From contig NC_091975.1 of the NCBI RefSeq assembly GCF_036711975.1, positions 6,016,501 to 6,080,500 of the forward strand: DNA of 64,000 nt, given 5' to 3'. Source of the DNA: Onthophagus taurus (Eukaryota > Arthropoda > Insecta > Coleoptera > Scarabaeidae). A program made the translations under genes and the position numbers. Positions 22,997-35,128 of this stretch are shown here, one piece after another. Within the stretch, counting starts at the first letter, position 1; every line of letters begins with the position of its first letter. The notes under the pieces are model-generated. The model was not told the DNA's origin and did no database searches. It saw only the letters and a program-made list of their open reading frames with translations.

Positions 22997-24419
22997 TTAA
23001 TCGATCGTTTCCGCCCAAGGATGTTCTATATGTCCATATTGTATCGCATACAATTGATCTCTTATCCTTGCATACAAAGGGCTTTTATGTTCAGTTGTAG
23101 GTATTTTAATATCCTGCCCTAAATATGAAATTGACGAAATCGGGCTAACTATACAAGCAGTTCCCGAACCAAACATCTCCAATATTCTTCCTTCTTTATG
23201 TAATTTAACCAATTCTTTCATCGTAACCGTTCGTTGATTAACTCGAAATTCGTTCCATTCTTGCGCCATTTCAATAATCGACATCCGCGTAACTCCAGGT
23301 AAGATTAAACCGTTTAATGGAGGCGTAACAAGTTCTTTTTCACCCTCATCATTAATATAAAACATAAATACATTCATCGTTCCGACTTCAGTTAATTGAT
23401 GATCTTCACCGTAAAGCCATAAAACTTGTTGGAGACCCCGTTTAGTTGCTTGATTTTGTACCCGAATCGTTGGGCCATAATTTGAGCCCATTTTTCGATC
23501 CCCACACCCGCCGGGCCAAGCTCTTGTGTAAGATGGATCAGCTAAAAGTGAAACTGAATCATTCCCCGTCGAAAAATACGCCCCAACTGGGCATAAGATT
23601 GTGAATAAAAGTGCTGATTCTGATTGAGCAACTCCTAAAGTTCCCTAAAATTAAAAAAAATTAATTATAAACAAATTTTTTATGATTAATCTTACATCGA
23701 TTCCAATAAGAGTTGGGCGAATATACAAAGAAGCACCTTCAGCATGTGGAACCCACTCCTGATCGATAGAAATAAGTCGTTTCATACATTTGGTCATTTC
23801 ATCATTATGAAAAGTTGGTAATCCGGAAGATTTTGCGGAAAGATTCATCCTATTCATGTTCATATCGGGCCTAAAAATTCTTATTCGACCGTCGACACCT
23901 CTATAAGCTTTCATCCCTTCAAATAACTTCAAAGAAAATTAGATTTATATTTTTAAAATCACTTTATTAAATATACCTCAATGGCGTAGTGAAGTACTTT
24001 AGCCGCTGGATGCAAAGAAATATTTTCAAATGGAATAATTTCCGGTTTTTGCCACCCCCCTAAAGCTTCATGATAAAAAGCTTTCATCATGTGGTCCGTA
24101 AAAACCGAACCAAATTTTAATTCACTCACATCGGGTTTCATGCGGAGTTGATGGGGTTCGGCTAAATTCGTTTTTAAATCTGCAAACTAAACAATAAAAA
24201 TTATTAATTGCAAATATACTTGTTATATTAACTTACCCTGAATGTTTCTAGTTGAGAATCACTTTTCTCTTGTTCGTATGGTCTAATATCTTCAACTCCA
24301 AGTGCTTCTTTTACTTTTAAATGGCAACTTCTCGCTGCTTGTTTCAATTTGTGTTGGTGTCTCAACACCCATCGGCAAGCACACTGCAAAACATTAAATA
24401 TATATAAATAAGAATTCAT
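22997..24419 (-). CDS. Branched-chain-amino-acid aminotransferase (BCAT)
   Basis: PLP-dependent enzyme that interconverts Leu/Ile/Val and their 2-oxo acids with glutamate. Exons are 24237-24383 (or to the Met at 24419), 23977-24186, 23696-23926 and 22997-23644, all phase 0. Landmarks in order: [20 protein letters not shown], the PLP lysine in [42 protein letters not shown] and [13 protein letters not shown]. Starting at 24419 gives 423 aa with a basic, possibly mitochondrial, leader. However, TTTTGCAG at 24384-24391 (minus) is a good acceptor, so an upstream first exon is also possible. The redox CxxC of mammalian BCATs appears as CIVS here, with the second cysteine replaced. Confidence 0.94.
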
Positions 24420-25190
24420 TTTAACGAAAGCGTTCTTAAAATGATTCGTATTTCCGAGGTTAAAGACACGATTAACCAGTTTTCAGTAATTACCTTTTAC
24501 CACTTCAGATAGAACGGGAAGCTGTTAAATGCTGTTAGAACTTGAATTGATTGACGTAGCTCAATAAGAAAATTAAGGTTTAATTATATTTAAAGTATAG
24601 GTTTCAAGCTGTGTAAAACCACTTTCGAATATTTCAACACAATTAAAAACAATAATTTAAAAAATACACAAGCGTTTGTGCTTCTTTGATAACCTTGACA
24701 TTTTGTTATAAATTTAAATCATAGACGCATCGTTCGTTGTTGTTACTAAGAAAGTTTTAATCTCGATATCTTATTCAAAAACAGCAATTAAAGAAAATCA
24801 AAAAAGTGAACCTTTTGAACTTTCTACAGACAACCAGTTGCGGAGTTGCGGCTGTTATATCAAGGTCAACAACCAGGTTTATATGAATTATTCAAAAAGA
24901 CTATAGAATAATAACTGTATACATTCTAGAAGTTATATTCTGGGGAAAACGTTGATAAAAAAATCAAAAAAATGTAAAACGCTACGTAAAAGTTTATGTA
25001 CTTTGAAGATAAGAAACGGAAAATGATAAGGCATTAAAGGCAATGTTGAGTTAACCTTGAAAAATGAGTTGAGTTTATCTTTTTGAAGTGATAAGGAAGA
25101 TTTTAAAGAATGCTTGCAAAATATTTCTAAATTTATTCTGAACTTTTTAAACACCTTCACAGTTAGCTTTAAACAAATTCATTCTTCATT
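24420..25190. other. Upstream region of BCAT, no gene recognised
   Basis: This AT-rich DNA must hold the BCAT promoter if transcription starts just upstream of 24419. The minus ORF at 24933-25160 has no recognisable domain. Its right end grades into the satellite through diverged GAGATAT-containing units. Confidence 0.4.
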
Positions 25191-28100
25191 TAAAACAGAT
25201 GTTTTTTGAGATATCTGATCCAAAAACAAATCTCAATAACTATCGGGTTAATTTCTCACTCATAAAATAGGCTATATAGATTTCACACCGTTTTTAAAAA
25301 ATTGTGAAAAACCAGATTCCTAAGATATCTTAACAAAATGCTCGAAATTTACAGAAGAAAATATGTACTTTATTATGATCAAACCCGTATTTGAAAATCT
25401 CGATTCGTTTTTGAGATATTAATTTTTGAACTCAACCTCAATTTTTATGATTTTATAAAGTTGACAATTTTGTACCAAGTTTTTCAAAAAATTGGGAAAA
25501 ATCGAATTCTTAAGATATCTTGATGAAATGTTTATGAGTTATAAAGGAAAGTATGTATTTTATAATGATCAAAACCGTATTTGAAAATCTCGATTCATTT
25601 TTGAGATATTAATTTTTGAACTCGACCTCAATCTTTATGATTTTATAAAGTTGACAATTTTTTACCAAGTTTTTAAAAAAATCGGGAAAAATCGAATTCT
25701 TAATATATCTTGATGAAACGTTTACGATTTATAGAGGAAAGTATGTATTTTATAATGATCAAAACCGTATTTGAAAATCTCGATTCATTTTTGAGATATT
25801 AATTTTTGAACTCAACCTCAATTTTTATGATTTTATAAAGTTGACAATTTTTTACCAAGTTTTTAAAAAATCGGGAAAAATCGAATTCTTGAGATATCTT
25901 GATGAAACGTTTATGATTTATAGAGGAAAGTATGTATTTTATTATGATCAAAACCGTATTTGAAAATCTCGATTCATTTTTGAGATATTAATTATTGAAC
26001 TCAACCTCAATTTTTATGATTTTATAAAGTTGACAATTTTTTACCAAGTTTTTAAAAAATCGGGAAAAATCGAATTCTTAAGATATCTTGATGAAACGTT
26101 TACGATTTATAGAGGAAAGTATGTATTTTATTATGATCAAAACCGTATTTGAAAATCTCGATTCATTTTTGAGATATTAATTTTTGAACTCAACCTACAT
26201 TTATATGGTTTTATAAAATTGACAATTTTTTACAAAGTTTTTAAAAAAATCGCGAAAAATCGAATTCTTAAGATATCTTGATAAAACGTTTACGATTTAT
26301 AGAGGAAAGTATGTATTTTATAATGATCAAAACCGTATTTGAAAATCTCGATTCATTTTTGAGATATTAATTTTTGAACTCAACCTCAATTTTTATGATT
26401 TTATAAAGTTGACAATTTTTTACCAAGTTTTTAAAAAAATCGGGAAAAATCGAAATCTTAAGATATCTTGATGAAACGTTTATGATTTATAGAGGAAAGT
26501 ATGTATTTTATTATGATCAAAACCGTATTTGAAAATCTCGATTCATTTTTGAGATATTAATTTTTGAACTCAACCTCAATTTTTATGATTTTATAAAGTT
26601 GACAATTTTTAACCAAGTTTTTAAAAAATCGGGAAAAATCGAATTCTTAAGATATCTTGATAAAACGGTTATGATTTATAGAGGAAAGTATGTATTTTAT
26701 TATGATCAAAACCGTATTTGAAAATCTCGATTCATTTTTGAGATATTAATTTTTGAACTCAACCTACATTTATATGGTTTTATAAAATTGACAATTTTTT
26801 ACAAAGTTTTTAAAAAAATCGCGAAAAATCGAATTCTTAAGATATCTTGATAAAACGTTTACGATTTATAGAGGAAAGTATGTATTTTATAATGATCAAA
26901 AACGTATTTGAAAATCTCGATTCATTTTTGAGATATTAATTTTTGAACTCAACCTCAATTTTTATGATTTTATAAAGTTGACAATTTTGTACCAAGTTTT
27001 TCAAAAAATTGGGAAAAATCGAATTCTTAAGATATCTTGATGAAACGTTTACGATTTATAGAGGAAAGTATGTATTTTATAATGATCAAAACCGTATTTG
27101 AAAATCTCGATTCATTTTTGAGATATTAATTTTTGAACTCAACCTCAATTTTTATGATTTTATAAAGTTGACAACTTTTTACCAAGTTTTTAAAAAATCG
27201 GGAAAAATCGAATTCTTAAGATATCTTGATGAAACGTTTACGATTTATAGAAGAAAGTATGTATTTTATTATGATCAAAACCGTATTTGAAAATCTCGAT
27301 TCATTTTTGAGATATTAATTTTTGAACTCAACCTCAATTTTTATGATTTTATAAAGTTGACAATTTTTTACCAAGTTTTTAAAAAATCGGGAAAAATCGA
27401 ATTCTTAAGATATCTTGATGAAACGTTTATGATTTATAGAAGAAAGTATGTATTTTATTATGATCAAAACCGTATTTGAAAATCTCGATTCATTTTTGAG
27501 ATATTAATTTTTGAACTCAACCTCAATTTTTATGATTTTATAAAGTTGACAATTTTGTACCAAGTTTTTCAAAAAATTGGGAAAAATCGAATTCTTAAGA
27601 TATCTTGATGAAACGTTTACGATTTATAGAAGAAAGTATGTATTTTATAATGATCAAAACCGTATTTGAAAATCTCGATTCATTTTTGAGATATTAATTT
27701 TTGAACTCAACCTCAATTTTTATGATTTTATAAAGTTGACAATTTTTTACCAAGTTTTTAAAAAATCGGGAAAAATCGAATTCTTAAGATATCTTGATGA
27801 AACGTTTACGATTTATAGAAGAAAGTATGTATTTTATTATGATCAAAACCGTATTTGAAAATCTCGATTCATTTTTGAGATATTAATTTTTGAACTCAAC
27901 CTCAATTTTTATGATTTTATAAAGTTGACAATTTTTTACCAAGTTTTTAAAAAAATCGGGAAAAATCGAATTCTTAAGATATCTTGATGAAACGTTTATG
28001 ATTTATAGAGGAAAGTATGTATTTTATTATGATCAAAACCGTATTTGAAAATCTCAATTCGTTTTTGAGATATTGATATTTGAACTCTACCTCAATTTTT

Positions 28101-28400
28101 ATGATTTTATAAAGTTGATAATTTTTAACCAAGTTTTTAAAAAATCGGGAAAAATCGAATTCTTAAGATATCTTGATGAAACATTTATGATTTGTAGAGG
28201 AAAGTATGTATTTTATTATGATCAAAACCGTATTTGAAAATGTCGATTCATTTTTGAGATATTAATTTTTGAACTCACTCTCAATTTTTATGATTTTATA
28301 AAGTTGACAATTTTTTACCAAGTTTTTAAAAAATCGAATTCTTAAGATATCTTGGTGAAACGTTTATGATTTGTAGAGGAAAGTATGTATTTTTTCATGG
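25190..28400. repeat. Satellite array, ~190-bp unit, ~17 copies
   Basis: The landmark TTTTTGAGATATTAAT recurs with GAGATATT at 25413, 25603, 25793 and 25982 and so on, a period of 189-190 bp. Unit features are TTCTTAAGATATCTTGATGA, TATGATCAAAACCGTATTTG and a variable A-run. Variant units (for example ACCTACATTTATATGG at about 26195 and 26760, spaced about three units apart) suggest blocks were copied together. Flanking units are diverged. There is no coding capacity. Confidence 0.96.
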
Positions 28401-30479
28401 TCAAAACCGTTTTTGTAAATCATGTTTGGTTTTTGAGATAACAATGATTGAATCCAACCTAAATTTCTATGATGTCAGAAAGTTAATAATTAAAAAAGAT
28501 ATTACGGAAAAAATAAAGATCCAATTTAGCCAAAATCATACAATTTTATCTGCTTGCTAAATGATCTTCGAAGATTCTGTGTCAAAGTTTTTGGAGCACA
28601 TAAAGAATCAAATATTGGACTTGAATCTGCACGAAAACAGAAATAAATTGTCCTGGCAATTTTGTTTGACATTTCAGAAGTGTTAGAAATGTTAAATATT
28701 GCTAATATCTCAAAAAAGTAATCTCCACGATTCAAAACGCATCTTTTAAGGCATCAATTACTTTCACCAACTAGTACCCACAGCCTTTAAGTCTTCAGCA
28801 AGAGCAACAGCTTAATTAACATCATTTTCATCTTTCAAGGTAGACGTCTAAGATAGTGTATTGTTTGGAAAACTTTTAGAACTTGCCAGAAAATCTCAGA
28901 GGGCTAATAAACGACAATCAATCAAAAAAATTTTGCTCTTCGTATTGTTTTATATGTTTGAGAACGATTTGTGAGCAATATTTGTTTTTAACAGCCGAAA
29001 ATCCAAAGATATTTTATAAAAATCTTTTTTGCTTTCAAATATTTGAGAAAAACTAACCATACATACTGTAATTAATAAGTAATTTTAAAATCGTTAAAGT
29101 GAAAGTGAAAGGTATTAAAGTTGTTTAATGTTATTAAATTAATATTATTTTTCTTTAAAATAGATCTATTTAAAAAAGACTTATTTTAAAGAATAGACCT
29201 TGAACTGCCTTAATCTTAACGGTAAAAGGAATCCCCATAAATTTTAGTCAGGTCAAAAAAACTGAAAGAATTTAAAAAAATTAAGCAGGTAAACAAGAAA
29301 ATACAAACCTTTTGAGTTTGAATAACCATTCTTTATCTTCGATGTAATTAAATTCAAAAAAAAAATCGAATCACAAAATTTAAAACTTTTTTTGTTCACT
29401 GGGTTCCAAAAAAATACTACTTCTTATTCAAAAACTTGTCAAAATTTCGTTTTCTAATTATCTTAATTATTTTTGATGATGTTTCTTTACGAACGTATGG
29501 AATCTCACTAACTTAAAACGCTCCCTTTCTTAAATACTTATTATAGCGCACTTATTTCTGTCTCCCTGCAACCGAACTGAACCGACTTTATCTCTAGTCC
29601 GTTTGACGTAACCTGTACAGAAAACAACAACTGAGGCCCCACTCGTTTCAACCTAAAACACATTCCCCCACCACAACCACCCAAGAAAAAAGCTACAAAC
29701 TTCGCCAAAATTCGTCGAAAAAAAACTGCGCAGAAAAAAATTCTTTCAGAAAAAAAAAACGTTCTTAAACGTGGTTTGTTGTTTATAAATCTTCCGATTT
29801 GTAGGAGGTGTGGCTACCTACGTAAGAAAAGTAGAGAGAAAGGGGGTCGTTTGAACCAAGAAGTTGCGTTGAATCTTGAGAGATCTCAAGTTTTAAACAG
29901 AATGAGAGAGATCGAGATATTGACGCGGAGACACACCGCCTCTGACGTGGTGTTTGTCCTCGTTTTTCAAACGTTTCAGGAAAATGAGGTGGTTTAGTGG
30001 TCTCTCTCAGTTTCTCTAAGAATCGTGAAAGAAATGAGATGGAGAGAAAATTTTAAGATAAGATATAGGTGTAATTTATCTGTATAGAATAAGAGATTGT
30101 CAGACCCCCTGCGAATTATATTACGTTAACCTTAGCTAAAAAAATGATTATGAAATGTTATGCGATGTGGTTTTAAGTTTATATTTTTATATCTTGAGGT
30201 GATAAAGCTATTTTCTTTCCAGGTTTCTTCGTTTATGTAGGAGATTAAATGATCATCTGCTATCCTTTGCTATAGGTGATATCATACTGCCATTAAAACT
30301 GTATCAGAAATTAATAAATATCTCAAAACCTTGCGTTGAGACAAAAAATGACAAGATTAAGATTAACAAAAGTCATGAAGACTTGTCTAAACTTGTTTAA
30401 TATTTTCTGGAATTAGGTGAAACGGTTTAAAATCAACTTCTTCTACTTTCAACTAGGAATGCATTCCTGTTTGTCAAGC
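28401..30479. other. Gene-poor stretch with one GC-richer island
   Basis: Mostly AT-rich DNA with short chance ORFs. The part at about 29530-30010 is richer in G+C, with CCCCCACCACAACCACCC and GAGAGA runs, and could be a promoter or 5' UTR, for example of a distant BCAT first exon. The ORF 29776-29997 (73 aa, arginine-rich) matches nothing I know. No RNA genes were recognised. Confidence 0.35.
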
Positions 30480-30760
30480 CTCATGTTTGGATTTTACTCC
30501 CTAGACGAAGAGAATCAGCTCTGTGTTCATCTCTTGGGCGGTCGTCCTTGTGGTCTTTTTCCTTTCGGTCATCCACACATGCATATTCTGGCCAATCTCC
30601 ACTTATTCTCATACCCTGTCTTATCCTGCATGTTTTCATGATTTGTTCCGAGAATATTTTGAAGTCGGTGTCATTTCTACTTCCATTTTTCTGTCTTATT
30701 TGAGATGGTGTGTTCTTTAAAATATTCCATCCATTCTGTTTTCCTAAAATCAACTGGATT
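30480..30760 (-). mobile_element. Possible LINE 3'-end fragment
   Basis: In one minus frame the translation contains PKGKRPQGRPPKR, which resembles the KGKRxxGRPxxRW tail of RTE-type LINE proteins (compare 8863-9000). The frame is broken on both sides. I do not see RT motifs. Confidence 0.4.
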
Positions 30761-32085
30761 TATTAAACATGATCAAAATTTTGTCAGAAATGACTAAATA
30801 TGTTAAAACTTTGAATTAAGACTTTCTGAAATGCTTAAAAATTTGTCTAAAACCTTCTAACATTTTCTGGAATACTTCGAAATAAGTGTAAGATAGTTGA
30901 AATTACTAGAAATGTATCAGAAATCATTAATTATATCAAAAAATGATTTAGCTGCGTATTAAAAAGTAAACTAAAAACGATCCTCGTCATTATCTCAAAC
31001 TAAAATTCGTCACATCCACAAGATGATAACGTAAAAAAACATTGCGAAACATTAAAACGTAATAACTACAATAATAATAATCAACACCAACGTAAAACTT
31101 AATTTTTCAAATAAAAAGGAAGCATTAAACGTAATTTCGATTTTACGTCGGTTTCGTCTCTGAACATTTTTTGTTTATTAAACATTTATTGTTCTTTTTA
31201 TGCATTCATGTAACTTAATTATTCCATTTTCCGATGCAATTTTTCCTATTGTTTTTAGCAACGAATAAAACGTAATTATTGCCCTTTTATCAACTCGACA
31301 CGTGCATTACGGAAAGTTTATCATCATAAATTTGAAAATTCTTTTTTTTAATGGATATAAATTTAACACTATTAAAAAGATGCTCGAATTCTTTAATGAA
31401 AAATATTCTAAGCTAATTGAATTTAAAAAATTCTTTGCGAAAACTTTAAAATAGTTCTAAAATACTCGTGTGGTTATTTTAGTCGTAGAAGTCGTTATAA
31501 GATATATTTAGGGAGAACCTTCAAACGTGAAATTTGCACTTTCCCCCTAAAAACTATTTTAAATTTAACGAAATATATTACTTTTTTGCCAAGTTAATAA
31601 GTTTTAACGATTCTATTAGAAAAACCCGAATTTCTCAATACGACAGTAAACACTTATCAAAAAAAGATAAACAGATCAATTATTAACACATATTTAGCAA
31701 TACACGTTTTAGTTATAAAAAAATAAAAAAAATTGGAGATTTTAGATTAAAAATGAGTTAAAATCTGGGTGTGTCTAATTTTTATACAAAAATAAAACCT
31801 ATTTCGAGTTAAAAAACATTCTGTTTACATTTCTTTGCCAAGTTTACGTCGAATAGTAAAAATAAACCTTTCTTTCATTTTTTAAATAAATCATTTTAAA
31901 TTTAAACTTTCCCTCCATATTCACACCAACTTAATAACATTAAATAACCTTAAAATATAGATCTCTACTTTATCGATTATTGAAATGTCAAAACATTTTA
32001 AAAATAGCATTAAAAAGTATTAAATCCACATTTATCTTGGTCTTTTTTAATAAGATTGTGCGTAAATCCATTAATTTTTGTAAAA
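30761..32085. other. AT-rich intergenic DNA upstream of SDHAF2
   Basis: I see no ORF, repeat array or RNA gene that I can support. The SDHAF2 promoter should lie within the last few hundred bases. Confidence 0.4.
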
Positions 32086-32655
32086 ATGAGTGGTTTATTA
32101 CGTAATTTTATACGTGTAAGTAAAAATTGATTGGTTATAACCTCACTTTTTATTCTAACCTAATTTTGTTGTAGGTAAAAAGTATTAATAATCATAATAA
32201 GTGGTTATTTACAACGGTCAAATTAACTAGAGAACCGGATGATATCGTTCATTTCCCTGATAAACCCACTGTAGCTATCAAAGAATATGAATCACCTCGA
32301 GAAGAATCCATGGACACTCAACGAGCTAGGTTATTGTATCAATCGCGAAAAAGGGCTATTTTAGAAAACGATTTATTATTAAGCAATTTTGCTGATCAAT
32401 ATTTAAAAAGATTTAACAAGGATCAATTAGATTCTTATGATAAGTATGTATTTAATGTTAAATGATTCTTTTTAATTTAAATAAATTCTTTTTAGTTTAA
32501 TCAATCGCGCTAGGAACGATTGGGACATTTTTTATTGGATCACTAATAAAGAACCGACCCCTGAAGAGTTTCAAAGTGATGTCTTGGAAATGATTAAGAA
32601 ATTTGTTGGGAGCAGACTAGGAAAAGGAACACTTAGACAACCCGATTTAAATTAA
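32086..32655 (+). CDS. SDHAF2: Succinate dehydrogenase assembly factor 2 (mitochondrial)
   Basis: SDHAF2/Sdh5 promotes flavinylation of the SDHA subunit of complex II in the mitochondrial matrix. Exons are 32086-32115, 32175-32443 and 32496-32655, totalling 459 nt, or 152 aa. Landmarks: an N-terminal basic leader ([10 protein letters not shown]), [31 protein letters not shown], then [19 protein letters not shown] and a C-terminal [18 protein letters not shown] end. The family's Arg-Gly flavinylation loop is usually LxxRxxxRGxxE. Here it reads [11 protein letters not shown], with Ala where Gly is usual, so this position deserves checking. Splice sites are GTAAGT and GTATGT with TTTAG/GTAG acceptors. 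An AATAAA lies at 32707-32712. Confidence 0.93.
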
Positions 32656-34847
32656 AATGGTTTTGAAAAAACCATCGTTACTTTAGTAACATTAGTTGGT
32701 GTATATAAATAAAGATTTATATTAAAATTATTTTCGAATATGGCAACCAAACTTCCTCCCCAACATTCATCAATGTCCTTAATGCTTTTTAGGTTGCATA
32801 TATATCAAGGAATTAAATTCATTTTAAATCATAAGCAACCAAACTTGTTTTAAAACTATTTAGGTTGCTTATATATTACAACAAAAATTTTATTTCTCAT
32901 TTAAAGACAATGAAATATATCTTAATTAATTAATTGGGTAAATTGATGGATTTAAAAATAAAAAAATTGTCGAATTAATATTACGATTGGATCGAAAAAG
33001 TATCGAGAGTTTTCTGCTTATTTTCTTATCTATTAATAGATAGATTTATAAATAACCCTAGACAGTTTACATTCCAAAGCCAAACTGACCGCTTCGACGT
33101 GAATCTTCAGCGAGTTAAAACGATTTTTCGTTTGAAAATTTAGTTAAAATTTGAAACGTTAAATCGACCGGGAAAAATTTGGAAGCGAATCGTTTTATTG
33201 ACGGTCATCGTTGTCGGCCAAATTTTTGTGTCTTGTAAAGACGGAAAATTCGCACGAATCGATTGCAACAGAAATAAATTCTTGGCTGGGCGCCGTCGAG
33301 GTGTAGGCCAAGTTTTATTTACAACGGGGGCAATATTTATTTCTAAATATCCAATTTTGTTGAACACAAAAAGGATTTTTCGTGAATGTGTATCTTCTAG
33401 GATTACGTTTTAAATTAACCGTAAACGATTCGAACAAATATTACGTAATTTAAAACGTATTTGTATTCGATAATTTCTATTTTTATAACGACTCGTTACC
33501 CATTAACTGATAAAACGCGGAATTCGAATTTCAAATAAATCTTCATCAACGACAAAAAAAATTAAATATTTATCTTGCAATCAAAATAATTTATGATTAA
33601 GTTTAAAAAAAAAACGATATAAACTATTTATTTAGAAAGGAAATATTGATTCATTTCTTGGCGTGGGCGATATGCCTTCAATTTACCAAAACAAGAATTT
33701 TTCATCGACTTCATTACGATGCAGTGACTCACCCGACTACACGAATGTATGACGTAGCTCGTACTTATTACAATGTCTCAAGACTATTTTTGTCAATGAA
33801 TGCTTCACTTTGAAAATTAAGATAAAGCATATTTAAAAAAATTATTTTTAGCACTTATTTTGTTATCTAATATAGTTGATACATTAGCACTTATTTTATC
33901 AGAAAGAGAGTAAATTGTTTAGTCTGTACTGATATTAGATTATTATAATGGTTATTTTGAATTATCAATTTTGATTATTTTTTGAATACTAAAACGGAAT
34001 ACAAAAACATTTATTGCTGGATATTGAGGATAATCTTAGCACCAATATACTTTAGTTGTCAAAAAATAGGTGTCCATAAACGTCTTAGAAAATATAATTT
34101 GTATGCATACAAGTACATAATCCTAACTTTTCTTTTCTAGCTCAACAAAATTTTATTACAAACATTTTATGAGAAGTTGAGTATGGTTGCTTAATGCAAC
34201 AATATGCATTAACACATTGCCTTGATAACACGATAAGGACTATGAACTATGAGTAATAAATACAGGAAAAGAATCAGTGGGATGTCCAAAAAAGAGGTAG
34301 TACGACGATTAAAAAGGAAGAACCTGGCGAAGATGTCTTAAGACGCTAACTTTTTGTTCAAAAAATAATTCATAAACAAATACAAATAAGAGGGTGACAT
34401 TGAGCTTTATAAATCGTTTTTCCTAAAGGTTTAAATATCTAATAAAAGAAAGATCCAGAAACAAATATGCATGAGCCAATTAAGAGATACAAAAAAGATT
34501 TGTGCAATAAAATAAAAGAAGGCAAATTAATTTAATAAAAATAATCACAAAATTTCGTTACTAAAGTTGTTTTTGCATTAAAATTTTGAATAATTTCAAA
34601 AATAACATTAGATTAATCTTCACATTCCAAAACAACTGCATAATATTTCAATTTTGCATTCGTAAGATAACTTATCTTCCTTTATAGCTTTTAATTAATA
34701 AAAAAAAAAACATTACAGTCATAATTTGAAAATAAATCTTGACTCAACAACAAAAATTTTCATCCCAAATTAGTCCATATACACAACAAATACCATATAA
34801 AATATTAAAACATCGTGGGAGAGCCAACGTCTTTCTTTTTTGTATTT
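32656..34847. other. Intergenic region, no gene recognised
   Basis: This contains the SDHAF2 3' UTR and then AT-rich DNA. Overlapping ORFs on both strands at 33140-33413 have no recognisable domain and are probably chance in a slightly GC-richer patch. Confidence 0.4.
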
Positions 34848-35128
34848 TTCTAGAATAAAATCCCCCTATTGTAGTACATCAAAAACGTAGGTAACACAAA
34901 CAGCGCTTGCGCTTTGCCATCGGTCTATTTAAATCCCGTTGGGGGGCCCAACCCGAGTCACGAAACCGACACTCACGAGAAACTCCAAGTTATAGTGAAG
35001 AGATTCTGTCGTTCAGTTCTCATCGTGAATTAAAAAAAAATTAAAACGTTATATATAAAATTTTCGTACGAGTGCGTCAATACTTACACCGATCGTTAAA
35101 GAAATTGTGATTTGGAAGATTTTTGAAG
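34848..35128 (+). promoter_or_regulatory. Promoter and 5' UTR of the sHSP gene
   Basis: TTCTAGAA (34848-34855) is an inverted heat-shock-factor dyad (TTCnnGAA). TATTTAAAT (34926-34934) is a TATA-like box ~200 bp before the ATG, and GC content jumps right after it. Transcription probably starts about 34955-35015. A single dyad is weaker than the usual three-unit element, so heat induction is uncertain. Confidence 0.5.

Noticed and set aside
29776-29997. 73-aa arginine-rich ORF in the GC-richer island
   Set aside because: No recognised domain, no partner exon found; more likely promoter/UTR sequence.
33140-33413. Overlapping ORFs of ~70 aa on both strands
   Set aside because: Two open frames on opposite strands in a GC-richer patch, with no domain and no splice context; treated as chance.
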